The notes beneath the pieces are model-generated. The model saw only the letters and a program-made list of their open reading frames with translations, had not been told where the DNA came from and ran no database searches. The position numbers and the translations under genes were made by a program. This document shows positions 1 to 12,650 of a stretch of DNA of 64,000 nucleotides, piece by piece (position 1 is the first letter of the stretch; each line of letters begins with the position of its first letter). Source of the DNA: Welwitschia mirabilis (lineage: Eukaryota; Gnetophyta; Gnetopsida; Welwitschiales); the NCBI GenBank assembly GCA_051453625.1, contig JBOZIK010000001.1, positions 233,351,476 to 233,415,475 of the forward strand, written 5' to 3'.

Positions 1-3000
1 AAGTTTTATCCAACCAACAATATCTAGTCATGTCTTTATAATTTTATTATATAACATTTTCTTTCTTATTGATCCTATGAAAATGCATAACCTCATGATA
101 GTACTTAAAGTAGTAATTAATCTACATGGCATTAATAACCATTCATACCTCCTTATCTAAAGTCATAGAAGCTACATTTCATTCATCTTCCTCTTAGATA
201 TAGATTTAGTTATGTCTATTCTTTGAATTTATCTTACTAAAAATAAATGCATCTATCCAATAATCCAAAATAACATTCATATAAGGAATATAAAACTGAT
301 ACCTTATGTTCACCTGGTTAATAAATTTTGTATTCACATGCATGTGCAACTTCTTGTTGTTCTTATTTAGAGTTAATATAACTAGAATAAAACATGGTGA
401 TAAACTTTATCGAATCTACCTCTTGTCTAGAAACTCTTATACTTGTCTACTTATATTCTCTCTTTCATATGATTTCATTCTAGATGATGCTTTTTTTTTA
501 AAATGAAGCACTAGGAACTATACATATCTAATGGTTTATGATCTTAAGATTTGGTAAACTATAAGGAAATCATCAATAAAAATATTAATATAATATTTTA
601 ATGCATACTTTACTTCCATTAGGTACTTCTCCTACTATTTCTATAAAGATGCCTTCAATAACACGATCATTCTTAGCCTCGTCCTTTTAATTCATTTATC
701 ACTTCCTTTCTTTGTAAATTATAAAATCTATTTTGGGTATAGTAATAATTTAAATTTCTTTTCATACTCATTAGTTATAATCTAATCACTTATCTCCATA
801 TTATGCATGCATTTTATATTATATTACCATGGTAGACCTAATAACAGATAACAAGCATTCATACAAATAATAGCATAATAAATTTGGTTATGTAAGTTAC
901 AAATATTAGACTTAACTAGATACTATTTTATAATTGTAACATGATGTAGCTTATATAACGAAGATATTTGGTATGATAATAGATGTGACATGGTCTTTAA
1001 TGTTTTAATCATATTGCTAAACTCCAATCTTTTAGTTATTTCATTACTAATTTTAACCTTATATACATTGTTCTTACACTTACATCTATTTATAAAGAGT
1101 TATCTTTATTATGTTGTCTTCTTAATAGTGTTTTTATATTATATGTGACTTCTTCTAAAAATCATGTTTTCTCCTTCTTCACTAGTAATACTTTTCAGTT
1201 CTTTCTTTTAAAACTCTCTATTTATCTCACCATGCTCAAAGATGGTATTTATCTATGTATCCTTCTTACTTAATGGATTTTCATAATACTTATATCCTAG
1301 CTTATATAACTTTTAGTAAACTTTCAAGAAACTACCTCCTCTACCTATTTCTCTATAGGTACCTTCCTTGTCTTTAAATCTTCTTTTATTTTTTTTATTT
1401 TTCTATAACTTCTGTCTTGCTCACAAGGCTAATTTGTATACTTCCTCCATTGTTTTACAAGTAAAAATAGCAATTTTATCTTAAATAATTAATCTTAAGA
1501 TAGTAGTGTATTTAGTTATCTATTCTATGCTAAAATGAAGATGTCCTACTTGAATGGAAAGTGCATGAAATTGTATGAGTACCATGTTATAAAGTCTTCT
1601 TCTTATTAGAGCGTGTACCCTTCCTTATAATTTTGTATTATGTAAAAGAAACTTAAACTTATCTTGAAAACTCTCCTTTATGTAATTATAAAAGATTGAA
1701 AAGTCTTAATCTTGATGATCCCTCCAAATAGTATCCCATCAACTTGCTACAACTCTCTGTAAGTAAGTTCAAGTAATTTTACCTTCTTTTCTTTAATAAT
1801 GAATTTCATCTTTATGTATTACTTCATGACTTGAATCTAGTCTTAAATATTCCTGCTTTCAATATTTCTCTTAATGATGTCATAATTATTAGGTCATTTT
1901 ATTCCATATTTATTAAGTCTTTCATAAAGAAATTTTTGTTTTATTCCATACTTCGATCTTCATGTATAAAATTCTCCTTTGATGGATTTACCACCATATA
2001 TTATTCTTCTCCCTTCTTCTCTAAAGCTAGCTTTAGATGTATAATTCACATTTACCTCCATTACCAAAACCTTCATTATCTTCTATATTCTTCCACTATC
2101 ATTTGTGGCCTTATAAGATTCTTTAATAGGAGGAAAGATATTGGCTTCTTTGGTGGTGTCCTTTCTAAATTAAAAGATAATAACAAGTTCCACATAAATT
2201 CAAAACTTATTTTGATACTAGTTTATATATAGGTAATGTAATGAAAAATTCAAAAACACTTCTGGGATTGTGTATTGAGTGAGGAGTAGAAAATAAAGAA
2301 GAAATATCTAGGAAAGAAAGTATTAGAGGCACTAAAAGAATTAGTTTATATTAACAATATATAAGTTTAATATTACAAATTAACATCTTATCTAAAATCA
2401 TCTTCATGATCTCTCCTCAATAGTGGATTCAAAGATCTCACCCTATCTTTAACCACTCTAGTTACTTCAACTATTTATATCCTTTAACAAAAAGTATAGG
2501 TTATCCAAGTTCTTACACAAGAAACCTTATCCTCAAGTTTTTAACAAATAGCTTCTCTTAAGCTCCTTATTCCAAGATCTACTACTTCTCAATTCTTAAC
2601 TTCAACTCCTAAAGCATACCTTTTATCTCGTTACTTCCTATTATTTATAAGGATTTAAGAAAAATATTAATCATGAATAAATCCTTTAATATTATCCTAT
2701 TACATATTTTATTATAAATAGATTCTAAACATAGTATATTTCTTATACTTAGATTACCTCTAAATATTACACATTCTTTACACCTAGATTTCCTTTAAAC
2801 ATACTAAATTAAATAACTACTTATTTTCAACATTGTCATTACATATAGAATATGTCATTATACATAGAATCATATTTAAACAATAGTAAATAGATCCTTA
2901 GCTAGAAAAATACATTCTTTATTTTTATTTTTCAAGGATGTTCATACATCACTTATTCTTATTCTTCCCACATGTAGATATTCAACAATAAAATAATGGC

Positions 3001-3257
3001 CTTTGTAAAGTTGTCTCTTAAGTTTCATGTTATCTTTTATAACATTTTGTATCTCTTTCATGATATTATGTTTAATAATGCTAGGAAAAAATTACATCAA
3101 GGTCATCTCCAAGATGATTTTGAGTAGATCTTCGATTTCTTCTTTATTGAAAACAGTAACAAAATGCTTCTAGACAAAAATTTTTATTTCTTATATTAAT
3201 TTATACTTCTATTTAATGATTATTATAATATCCTTTATCACTATAGATAATGAATTT
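1..3257. other. AT-rich sequence, no assignable gene
   Basis: I see no intact gene. Open frames at 306-506 and 1831-2232 on the plus strand have low-complexity Phe/Ile/Leu/Tyr/Ser-rich translations and no motif. Minus-strand translations give short retroelement-like scraps (for example FIDDF near 560-590), but I could not extend any into a domain. The stretch from about 2270 to 2900 has the texture of a decayed LTR or leader, without findable ends. Most likely an older retroelement relic that E1 landed beside. Confidence 0.4.
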
Positions 3258-3717
3258 CTTGAGGAATTATTTTTATTCTTCTCTTTCCNNNNNNNNNNNN
3301 NNNNNNNNNNNNNNNNNNNNNNNNNNNNNNNNNNNNNNNNNNNNNNNNNNNNNNNNNNNNNNNNNNNNNNNNNNNNNNNNNNNNNNNNNNNNNNNNNNNN
3401 NNNNNNNNNNNNNNNNNNNNNNNNNNNNNNNNNNNNNNNNNNNNNNNNNNNNNNNNNNNNNNNNNNNNNNNNNNNNNNNNNNNNNNNNNNNNNNNNNNNN
3501 NNNNNNNNNNNNNNNNNNNNNNNNNNNNNNNNNNNNNNNNNNNNNNNNNNNNNNNNNNNNNNNNNNNNNNNNNNNNNNNNNNNNNNNNNNNNNNNNNNNN
3601 NNNNNNNNNNNNNNNNNNNNNNNNNNNNNNNNNNNNNNNNNNNNNNNNNNNNNNNNNNNNNNNNNNNNNNNNNNNNNNNNNNNNNNCTTGAGGAATTATT
3701 TTTATTCTTCTCTTTCC
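3258..3717. repeat. Assembly gap of 398 N flanked by an exact 31-bp repeat
   Basis: Positions 3258-3288 and 3687-3717 are identical over 31 bp and sit directly on either side of the N run 3289-3686. A repeat that stops exactly at both gap edges is what is expected when two contigs share an end and were scaffolded rather than merged. The two open frames running through the N run are artefacts. Confidence 0.9.
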
Positions 3718-3748
3718 TTAACTTTGCATATACTCCCTAGTAGTACTT

Positions 3749-3822
3749 AATTTCATTAATGAAGGAAGCCTCACTAATTACCCCTAATTTTATTGATGAA
3801 GGTGGTCTCACTAATTATGCCT
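3749..3822 (+). repeat. Imperfect 37-bp tandem duplication
   Basis: Two adjacent 37-bp units (3749-3785 and 3786-3822) share the cores ATGAAGG and TCACTAATTA and differ at about eight positions. No function is apparent. Confidence 0.75.
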
Positions 3823-6530
3823 CCATTTAGAAAGCTATATAAATAATTTGTAATTTTTTTTGGATTTGATAATGATATTTGACAATTACATTTGCTACTA
3901 AAAGTTTAATAACAAGGATGTAAGAATAGAGCAAAATGTTTGATCTATTAGATTAATGCCTAGTGAAATGTTGTTTTGGGCACTGATTGTTGAGACAGAT
4001 TCTTTAATATTAAAGAATCTTAACTTAATCTATTAAATTCATTTATTTTTACTTACATTAGAAAGTTTTTTATTCTTAAAGTGGAGTTTTTTTTGTCTTT
4101 TTCAAGGAATCTATGTCTCCAATATTTGGCTGGACTATTGACATAGGATACAAATGTGGGTGTAAGATTTAACTTTAAATTTTTAATTAATTAAAATTTT
4201 TAGATAATTAAAATAAATCATTTTAATAAGTAGGCTATAACTCTCTTTTTATAATCTATTCCACCTCCTCTACTATGAACATGAGCATGCTCCTTAAGCC
4301 ATCTTTAGATATGAGCTCCCTTATTATTAATTCCAATTGTAACATGGTAAAATATTAGATCTTTTTAAGTAAACTGAGCTTATCTTTTGCACTATTTAAA
4401 TTAGTTAACTACATCATGAAGTGGGTAATTGATTTATCTTAAAATCTATTTCTATAAAGACAAAATTGCAGGAAATGTATTTTAAAGCCAAGAATTCTGT
4501 GAGATCTATTTTATGGTAATATTTTACTTAGATCACCTTCAATTGTTGTAAAATTTTTCTTAATCTAGATTTAAGGCTTTAGATTATACCTACTTTTTCT
4601 TTAGATAATAAAATATTGTTATAATTTTATCATTCTACTATTACCTTAATAATGGATGGAGTAATGGCTACTTATTTACTAGTTATTTAAGTACTTCTTT
4701 ACTAGCAATTCAAGGGGAAATGTAGAGTTTTATCCTTTGATTGACAAATGCCAATGGTAGAAATAAATTTCTCATGAGATTTTCATTAAGCCTACCTTTT
4801 AAGATTAAATTTTAAGCCATTTAAGTTGTTCAATCTTTTCCCATAATTTGGTAACTAAGAGAGAGATAATACTAGTAAAAAACCCTTAATGGCTATTTGA
4901 TTTTTTAGCTAAAATACTAGCCAATAAATAGAGATCAATTATAGATAAGATTAAAGTAAATTTTGGTAAAATTCTTAATGTGTTTATAGTAAGAAGTTGT
5001 AAAGATAAAGTCAATAGTGCATAAATGATTAAAAATGATTTACCTTATGCATTTTATAGAAAATTATTCATATGTAAAAGTAAAAACACAAAAAACTCTA
5101 ATTGAATTTTTTTGCATTGCATGCACTATATCATCCTCTATTTTGTATACCAAGGATCTATGTATAAAACATTTGATTTAAAATCTATCAATTTGGTCAA
5201 ATTAGTATTTATGATTTAATAATAGTTTATTAACATAATCACTTATTTTATTAAATAATTCATTGTTATTTTCTTTTAAAGTTTTTAAATTTTACTATTA
5301 AATTTTTAAAATCTAGTTATTAAAATTTCTTAAAATCTAATTATAATTCTCTAGTATTATTGTCAATGTAAACTACATCTAATTATTTGGTAATTTTATA
5401 ATTAAATATATAACTCAAAAGAACTAAACTAAACAAAATATATAATTAAAAACTTTAAATTTGAATTACTCTCTATTTTTCTTCTTAATGATTTAATTAA
5501 GGGTTTTAATTAGAATGTCAGCTAATGGGGTATATCATGTAGGTTACTTAATCTAGCAATCTATCATATGATTAGAGTAAGAGTAAAATAAGCTTCATAA
5601 CCTCATTGAGATCCCCTACTGAGATATCCCTTAAGAAAAGTGAACAGGTGATTTTTTCCTTATATAATTCTTCACTTTCATTTCATTCCTCATCCACCTC
5701 TCTCCATTTGATGGTCTTATCAGAGGAACTAATCTTTCTTCAATGGACACATTAAAAGTTTGAGGTTAGGCAAGGAATGAAAAGGAAGTAGTGAGAGTGA
5801 AATTATTATGAGTACTGCCTGTACCATTCTTATCTTATATGAAGGCAATAATAACTCCCTTGGAGGCCATCAAATCCTTCATATGTGATAGTATTCTTTG
5901 ATCATGACATGCACTTAAGTAATCCATGTGAACTCCTAAGAGCCAATGTGTAAGGCTTGGATTCACTTACATGGACTTAATGCCACACCGTCCCATCTAA
6001 TCTTTTAAACATATTAAACTTTTATTCACATGTAGATGAAAAAACAAATAATGTTTAGAGGTTTTTAACTTTAAATGAATGCCTTTTATTATTTTATTTA
6101 TTTATTTTTAATATTTTAAATATATATTTTCTAATATTTATTATATCTATATATTTAAATTAAATTTTTATTTAATTAGATTTAACCTAGATTATAAATT
6201 GAATTTATTTTAGAAATAGAAAATATAATATCAAATTCATATGTCGTTTCATCACTAATCATAAGCTGAATTTACCTATTATGAAAAATTACATATATTA
6301 ATATTTTTATAATTAAATTATGTAAAATTCAAATTACATTAAAATTTTATTATGAAAAAATAATATTTTTACATGATAGACATTCTTACACTAATTTTCT
6401 ACTATCTTCTAAAATTTAAAGAATTTTAGAAGCTATTTAAAATTTGTTAAAATATTAGATTATTTCATTTATATACTTCTTGCATGTTAGATTCTTTTAT
6501 GATCGAATAAATTTTAGAATCACATACAGG
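3823..6530. other. AT-rich intergenic sequence left of E1
   Basis: No gene, RNA or bounded repeat could be supported. At 5661-5668 there is a TATATAAT box followed by a pyrimidine-rich run to about 5710, which resembles a plant core promoter and leader, but no open frame follows. From about 6060 to 6530 the sequence is almost pure A/T. This flank should be contiguous with 55323 onward once E1 is removed. Confidence 0.4.
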
Positions 6531-6535
6531 TTACC
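6531..6535 (+). repeat. E1 target-site duplication, left copy (ttacc)
   Basis: The five bases before the left E1 LTR match the five after the right E1 LTR (55318-55322, ttatc) at four of five positions. The difference is a C/T transition. Neither LTR alone has a matching pair of flanks, so this supports one two-LTR element rather than two solo LTRs. Confidence 0.6.
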
Positions 6536-6652
6536 TATAACACACCAATTTAATTTACCCTTAATAAGCAAAAAATTTTTAAGATTAAGAAAAATTCTTA
6601 GTGGAACCTAAGATCAAGTTCTACAAATGCTTTATTATAATTCATACATATA

Positions 6653-6688
<36 letters not shown>

Positions 6689-7607
6689 AAAAACAAACAT
6701 TACAAATATTTCTTATGAAATTTTTTTCTTTTTTCTTTTGTTTTTTAATTTTTTAAATAATATTAATGTCACTTATGTATTCTATATTTTTTTTAGGTTG
6801 TTGCCACATAAAGATATCTTATATATGATTGATGATATGGTTTTTTTTTAATACAAACATGGATATAGGTTTAAGATAACCCTAACTAATATAATAAGAG
6901 GTTACATCTCCTATTAATGGCATTCTAACTTGATATATAGTCATTGTCTAGATATGAATTGATTCTACTTCAAGTTCTAAACTAAACAAACATGGTTTGG
7001 CTAGGCTTAACCTCATAGGCTTAAACTTCACCTCGATATACCATCAAAAAGGTGACAAATGATATGTGAGATGGATGGTGCAACATGATCCTTCAACACT
7101 AAGAGCTTAAGATATTAAGTTAGAGTAAATACATACATGGGTAGGGCAAGAGAGGGCTAATGAAATTTACTTCTACAAAGTTTTATAAAAAAATGCAATG
7201 CAAACCACCTTGGTGATAAAATCCAAATATGAAAATAAACTTTATTAGAATTATCTTGATTTAGTAATTATTCAATGAATACAACATACAAATGCATGCA
7301 TATAATTTTAACTAACATGAATGTTTAGTTGCTTGTTTACTTATAAAATATAAATCCATCTTCATTGGATTTATTTTATTATAAACAATCACACATAAAA
7401 GAAAGGAAAATCACAAGTAATCAACATTTGAAATATTACAAAATAATTGATTTTAAAAATATGATAATGAAATTCAATATGCTCTTAATATTTTCTTTTC
7501 ACTTCACATAGTTGTAACTTCTAAATAAATAATATGTTCACTTTAAAGTTCTTTTTAAAAATAAATAAAATATTTTACACATGAATTATACTTCTATCTT
7601 AACCCTT
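6536..7607 (-). repeat. E1 3' LTR, left segment
   Basis: Aligns without large gaps to 51085-52160 of the right LTR: 1072 against 1076 bp. Shared landmarks include the CTTAATAAGCA-like stretch after the terminus, the AAAGATATCTTATATATGA motif and the TTAAACTTCACCTC motif. The LTR breaks off at 7607, where E2 is inserted, and resumes at 18533. Confidence 0.85.
6655..6686. repeat. (TA)16 microsatellite inside the E1 3' LTR
   Basis: A pure 32-bp TA run. The matching place in the right LTR (about 51198-51205) has only ACATATATAG, so the run grew after E1 inserted, when the two LTRs were identical. The open frame 6627-6851 is a by-product of it. Confidence 0.9.
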
Positions 7608-8515
7608 TGATGAGGATAAAGTTTAATGTAAATTGTGTTTATTAATGAAGTGTTTTCTTTATCTTAATCATGCATTTTAAATAATAATAGATGTTTTTAT
7701 TTATTAATATAATTACTAATCAATAGATTAGTTAGTTAGTATGTTAGTATTTTAGTATGTATGCTTTATAATTTCATTTCAAGTACAGGATGTCATGTGG
7801 CATGAAGATGAAAGAGAAGGTTGAGGTGATGAAGAATAAGTAACAAACCCTAACCATATAGTTATTTGTAAAGATCAAAGAATGGAAATAGAAAAACAAA
7901 CAAGGGTATAAGAATTTTTTGTTAAATGTTCTAGAAATAGACAAGGCAAGAAGATCAAGAAAGAGAGCTTTAACTATCCTACAAAGGATGTAGCAGCATT
8001 TTCCGTACTCCATAGTTTTACCTCTAGTGCCTACAAAGGAGAACACAAGCCTTAGTGCATCTTTATATAATAATTATTATTTCAGTATAAAGTTGAAAAG
8101 CATATTTGAGTATCATTGTATGCATACTATATTACTTATAAAAGTAATATTATCTCTATTTCCTCTTGTTTATGTAGCTAAACATAAATTAGAGTAATTA
8201 ACAGTACTTAGAAATAAGTGGTATTCAGTGTCTAATCTAAATTCCATCATGCTTTATTACTTTCATCATATCTCCTTGTTAATATATGTACATAGTAATT
8301 TAATAGTGATAAACCAACTTGACTAGTTCAAGTAACTTCATCATGAGACTATTGTAATGATGCATTTTGAACTAAATGGTTAAATCTCAACTAGTTCTTT
8401 AGTAAGCCTTTAGTTATTTTTATTTAATGATGTGAGCTTATTTTTAAGTTAATAGCATGTTTGATATTATTTAGTAGTATTTTCTACATGTATTTCATCA
8501 TAAAAGCACCATTCA
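7608..8515 (+). repeat. E2 5' LTR
   Basis: A 908-bp repeat whose first 430 bp and last 120 bp match 17969-18527. The first part contains the GTATGTTAGTA motif and an AAAGATGAAAGAG-like segment. The middle, about 8010-8395, is missing from the 3' copy. It is followed directly by a primer-site-like sequence and the gag start. Confidence 0.85.
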
Positions 8516-8516
8516 T

Positions 8517-8535
8517 TTTAGTACTAGAAGGAGGG
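8517..8535 (+). promoter_or_regulatory. E2 primer-binding-site candidate
   Basis: The sequence after the LTR, TTTAGTACTAGAAGGAGGG, sits where tRNA priming should occur. It resembles primer sites of the GGCGCTAGAAGGAGGG kind used by some plant gypsy elements, with GCGC decayed to GTAC. The tRNA identity is inferred and untested. Confidence 0.45.
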
Positions 8536-8559
8536 ACGCTCTAAAGTCAACTAGCGAAG

Positions 8560-9990
8560 ATGACAAAAACTACTATCCAACATGATAGCCAAGGAATATG
8601 GTGGAATGAAAGAGGTAAGTATGTTAGAGACCTGTATAAATATGGTCTAGATGAGTAGATTAGAAATAATGATAAAATATAAGTAGAAGAAGAATATTCT
8701 ATAGATAATAAAATAACCCTTAAAAAGTGGTAAAAGAACAAATCTTTCTTGAATTGATGATTGAATTTGAGTAATAGTTGCATAACATTCTTGCATCACC
8801 TCACTTACAAGGAGAATCTTCTCAAAAGATTTAAGTAAAGGAGCTAAAGAAAAAGTTGTAATAGGATGCTATTGGGAAGATGATGGAGATTCAAGACCAT
8901 TAAGTTATAATACCTATTAGTTAGAAGATTTAATTCTTATTAAACCTATATCATTACAAAAACTAGATAAAGTAAGAAATATAAATACTACCACAATACC
9001 CGCTTTTGAAGGTAAAAAGTTAGAAGAACCCCTATTACATTTAAGTTTGTTTAATGCCTTTTGTAAAGCCAACTATCTTGGCTTGGAATTAGACTTTCTA
9101 AGATATTTTCCTTTTTTTCTAAAAGTAGATGCTTAACTATACTATCTTAGGAATCTTATTCATGCTTTTAGTTCTTGGAAAACTTTTAAAAATGATTTGT
9201 TAGCCAAATTTTCACCCATGAGGATGGTTGAAGATCTAAGAGAATAAATCTTGAATATTAAACAAAGGGATAATGAAAGATTTGATGAGTTCATAGAGAG
9301 GTATAATATATTATTAGCTAAATATTCTAATCATGGAATCATAGCTAGGAAATGAGTCAAAGTCTTACTTAGGGAATTCTAGATCCAAACATTAAAAGAA
9401 TTAGACTTGTTATGCAAAGAAAGCATTAAGACAAAGAATGTCCAAGAAGTGGGAGAAGCCATTACCCAATTCTATAAGATGAATCAAGGATGGGAATAAA
9501 AAAAATAAAAAAAGAAAAAGGTAAATAAAGTATAGAGCCTAAAAGTAGAAGGTATTTTATATAGTTCAAAACATGTTAGTCTTATGGAAAAAACATAACT
9601 AATAGCATGGTAGAAAAGTTTGATTAGTTATTTTTATAACAATTTAAGGAGGAATAAGGACTTACATGTAAACATTATGGGGAATATAATTATGATGAAA
9701 TAAAATGTTCTTAGATGTAATAATTTATTTAATGACTAAATATATATAGACAATATTTAAATTATAAAAATCAACCTCAAACTAGAAAGAAATCATATCA
9801 TTATTAAAGTAGAAAATGAGAAGGTAAGATAAAAATACCTTTACAAAGTATGTAAATTCAAAAAGGCAAGGATAGTATGAATTCTATAGAAATTGAAAAA
9901 ACAAATATTTCAAGCACTAAATATAAAAATTATAAATGAGAAAAAAATAAGGAAAAATACCTTTCCATCCTTAATAGAATCCTAGAGCAG
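8560..9990 (+). pseudogene. E2 gag (capsid/nucleocapsid), broken
   Basis: The capsid precursor of a gypsy element. An ATG 45 bp after the LTR (8560) opens a frame containing IWWNERGKYVRDLYKYG before the first TAG. The retrotransposon-gag domain is readable at about 9100-9390 around AFSSWKTFKNDLLAKFSP and RDNERFDEFIERYN. A degenerate zinc knuckle follows at 9667-9708, CKHYGEYNYDEIKC; the second Cys has become Tyr and the His has become Tyr, so it could not bind zinc. Stops interrupt throughout. The adjacent minus-strand frames at 8547-8783 and 10066-10299 are shadows. Confidence 0.75.
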
Positions 9991-10400
9991 CAACAAGTAA
10001 GGTAGTAACTACTAGATCTGGGAAGTAGAAAGTGATATATGAATCACAGGAAAAAGAATATAAACTTAAGCAACTCCCCAAATAAAGAAAAAAAGATACT
10101 GAAAAGAAAACAATGGATGATGCCTCAACAGATTCTTTACCTTTTCCAATAAGAAGTAAATAAATAGAACATCCAAAAGTTGAAAAGGATATAGAATATT
10201 TAAAAAATATATTAGAATATATAGAAGTATAATTATCTCTTTTAAATTTATTAAAAGATTTACATCTGTATTAGAAACAAATGAAGAGCATTTGTTCAAA
10301 ATAAAAGATTAAAAATTAAAACAAGAAGAGAAAAACAATTTGAGATGATAAAGAAGGATCAAATTTCTTAGGCTTCTACATAAGTCCTTTAAAATAAATA

Positions 10401-10826
10401 ATGCAAAAGTATAATGATCTTATAACATCTATGATAAATGTGAAATTTGATGAAACACTCATAGTAAAGGCACTTATGGATGTTGAAGCAAGTATCAATG
10501 TTATGGCCTATGAAACTTATGAAGAATTAAAAAAACCAAAGTTAATGCATTACCAAGAAAAAGTGTACTTAGCAAGTTGTTCAGTAGTGACATCTAAAGG
10601 AGTTCTAAAGGATGTATCCATTAAACTCCAAGGATTTATCTACTTGATAGATTCATTGATGATGAAGACTCAAGGAGATACCCATGCAGTGATCTTAGGA
10701 AGATCTTGGATGGCTATTACAGATACTACTATTTATTCTAGAAGAAGGGTAATGGAAATCAGTCTGGGAGATCTTAAAAAAGAGACTAAACTTTCTGATG
10801 AAGTAGTTATTAAAAAAATGGTATAG
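10401..10826 (+). pseudogene. E2 aspartic protease, open fragment
   Basis: The longest continuous open frame of E2, 141 codons from an internal Met, ending TAG at 10824-10826. It matches the retropepsin-like protease of plant gypsy elements. The active-site loop, normally D-T/S-G-A/S, reads DVEAS at 10479-10493; the Gly is replaced by Glu, so the enzyme would be inactive. The C-terminal hallmark VILGRSWMAI follows near 10690. The protease would have cut the Gag-Pol precursor. It lies 0.4 kb after the gag relic and 0.25 kb before the first RT block. Confidence 0.8.
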
Positions 10827-11059
10827 AATACAGAAATAAAACCAATACAATTCTAATGTAGAATTTAATCTAATGTTAAGCAAACAAAATGAAGAGAAAT
10901 ATGAGGAGGAAAATTTAATAAGTCAAGAGTTAGAAAAGCCTCCACTTAAGAAAGGACTAGAATATATTGTAGTAGCTTATAATAGACCTCTAATCATAAA
11001 TAGTTATTTAATTCATTCTTAGAAAAAAAAACTTAAGAGAATGTTGATTTAAAAAAAAA

Positions 11060-11760
11060 AAAGGGAGCCTTTATTTGGTATCATACAGATATTAAAGGAA
11101 TAGATCCAAAACTATGCCAATATAGAATCTATTTAGATACTTCTATCAAACTAAGCCCATATCTAGAAAGAAGATGTAATCCACACATACAAGAGATAAT
11201 TAAATAAAAGATTCCCAAATTTTTTAATGTAGAATTCATTTATCCTATATCTAATTAAGAATGGATCAGTCCTGTGACAGTTGTACCAAAAAAAGGAAAT
11301 AAATGGAGAGTGTGTATAGACTTCAAAATGTTAAATACTATAACTTATAAAGATTACTATCCTCTTTTATCTATAGGCCAAATTCTAAAAAGAGTATCTA
11401 GACATCAATACTATAGCTTTTTGGATAGATATAGTGAGTATAATGACATCCCTATAACTTTAGAGGACTAAGCAAAACAACTTTCACTTGTCATTGGGGT
11501 ACTTATGCCTATAAAGTACTACCATTTGGATTATGTAATGCTTCCACTACTTTTGAAAGGTTAGTAAGTAGCATTTTTCAAGATATGATAGGAAGATCAG
11601 TCAAAGTATTAATAGATGATTTCTTAACATTTGGAAATGACTTTGAAGAGTTACTCAACATACTAGAAAGAGTTTTAGAGATGAGAAGAAAAATGCCTTA
11701 GATTTAATTGGTTAAAAATTCATCTTATGATGATAGAAGGCATAGTGCCAGGACATAAGA
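11060..11760 (+). pseudogene. E2 reverse transcriptase, broken
   Basis: RT homology runs from the LSPYLERRC block (about 11150) through WISPVTVVPKKGNKWRVCID (11260-11320) and LPFGLCNASTTFERLV (about 11520) to the catalytic-box region LIDDFLTFG (11607-11633), the Y-x-D-D site with both Asp kept. Open stretches such as 11274-11471 are separated by TAA/TAG and a frameshift near 11465. The sequence includes the polymerase core but is untranslatable as a whole. Family membership is clear from these motifs in order. Confidence 0.87.
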
Positions 11761-11865
11761 TTTTAAAGAAATCCAACCCCTAACCAAATTAAAAGAATTA
11801 ATATCATTCCTAGGACATGTTAGATATTATAGAAGATTCATATCCAACTTCAATAAAGTTGCTAA

Positions 11866-12550
11866 ACCTTTGAATAACCTCTTACAAAAAGATGTAGAAT
11901 ATAAAGGGACTAATGAATGTAAAAATGCTTACTAAAACTTCAAGGAAAAACTTTTATCATCATATATTTTACAAGGGCTAAATTTAGTAAGACTATTTCA
12001 CATTATGCCTGATGCATGTAATCATGTTATGGAAGTAGTTTTAGGATTAAAAAATAAAGATAATAAACCTTATTTCATTACTCACATTAGAAAGAACTTT
12101 AAACTAGCTCAATAAAAATATAGAGTAATAGAAAAAGAGATGTTATCAGTAGTAATGGCATTATAAAAATTTAGACATTATATTTTAGGTTAAGTAAAAG
12201 TTCATATTAACCATAGTGCCATTAGATTTCTGATCAACAAGGAAGAAGCAAACTCGAGAATTATGAGATGGATATTGTTAATTCAAGAGTTTGATTTAAA
12301 AATTATAGATAGGAAAGGGATAGAGAATGTGGTAGAAAATCACCTTTGAAGGTTAAAAATTCTAGATGAAGAATAGATCAACATAAGATATGATTTTTCA
12401 GATAAACATCTTTTTTAGGTAACAACAAATCCATGTTATGCTGATATAGCCAACTTTCTTATGAGCAAAAGATTACCATTTTTATGACTTCTATGAAATA
12501 AAAGATTACTCAGAGATTATATTTGGCATGATAAGATGTTATTTATAAAT
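11866..12550 (+). pseudogene. E2 RT end/RNase H/integrase start, copy A
   Basis: Covers the RT thumb, RNase H (around KVHINHSAIRFLINKEEAN, about 12190-12250) and the start of the integrase zinc region, and ends at an N gap. The same segment recurs at 12651-13341 with about 20 % difference over the first 175 bp by eye. Because the two copies meet at a gap, copy A may end one contig and copy B begin another. Confidence 0.75.
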
Positions 12551-12650
12551 NNNNNNNNNNNNNNNNNNNNNNNNNNNNNNNNNNNNNNNNNNNNNNNNNN
12601 NNNNNNNNNNNNNNNNNNNNNNNNNNNNNNNNNNNNNNNNNNNNNNNNNN
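12551..12650. other. 100-N assembly gap between RNase H copies
   Basis: The fixed 100-N size suggests a gap of unknown true length. The sequence to its right restarts at the element position matching 11866, so the scaffold steps back by about 690 bp here. Confidence 0.95.

Noticed and set aside
306-506. Short hydrophobic open frames at the left edge (also 1831-2232)
   Set aside because: Low-complexity translations without start context, motifs or homologous copies.
3216-3750. Two open frames spanning the first N run (also frames across 27597, 37743, 12551 and 51471)
   Set aside because: They exist only because N was translated as X.
5655-5760. TATA box plus CT-rich leader suggesting a host gene
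   Set aside because: No open frame, splice-consistent coding or homology follows within 1 kb.
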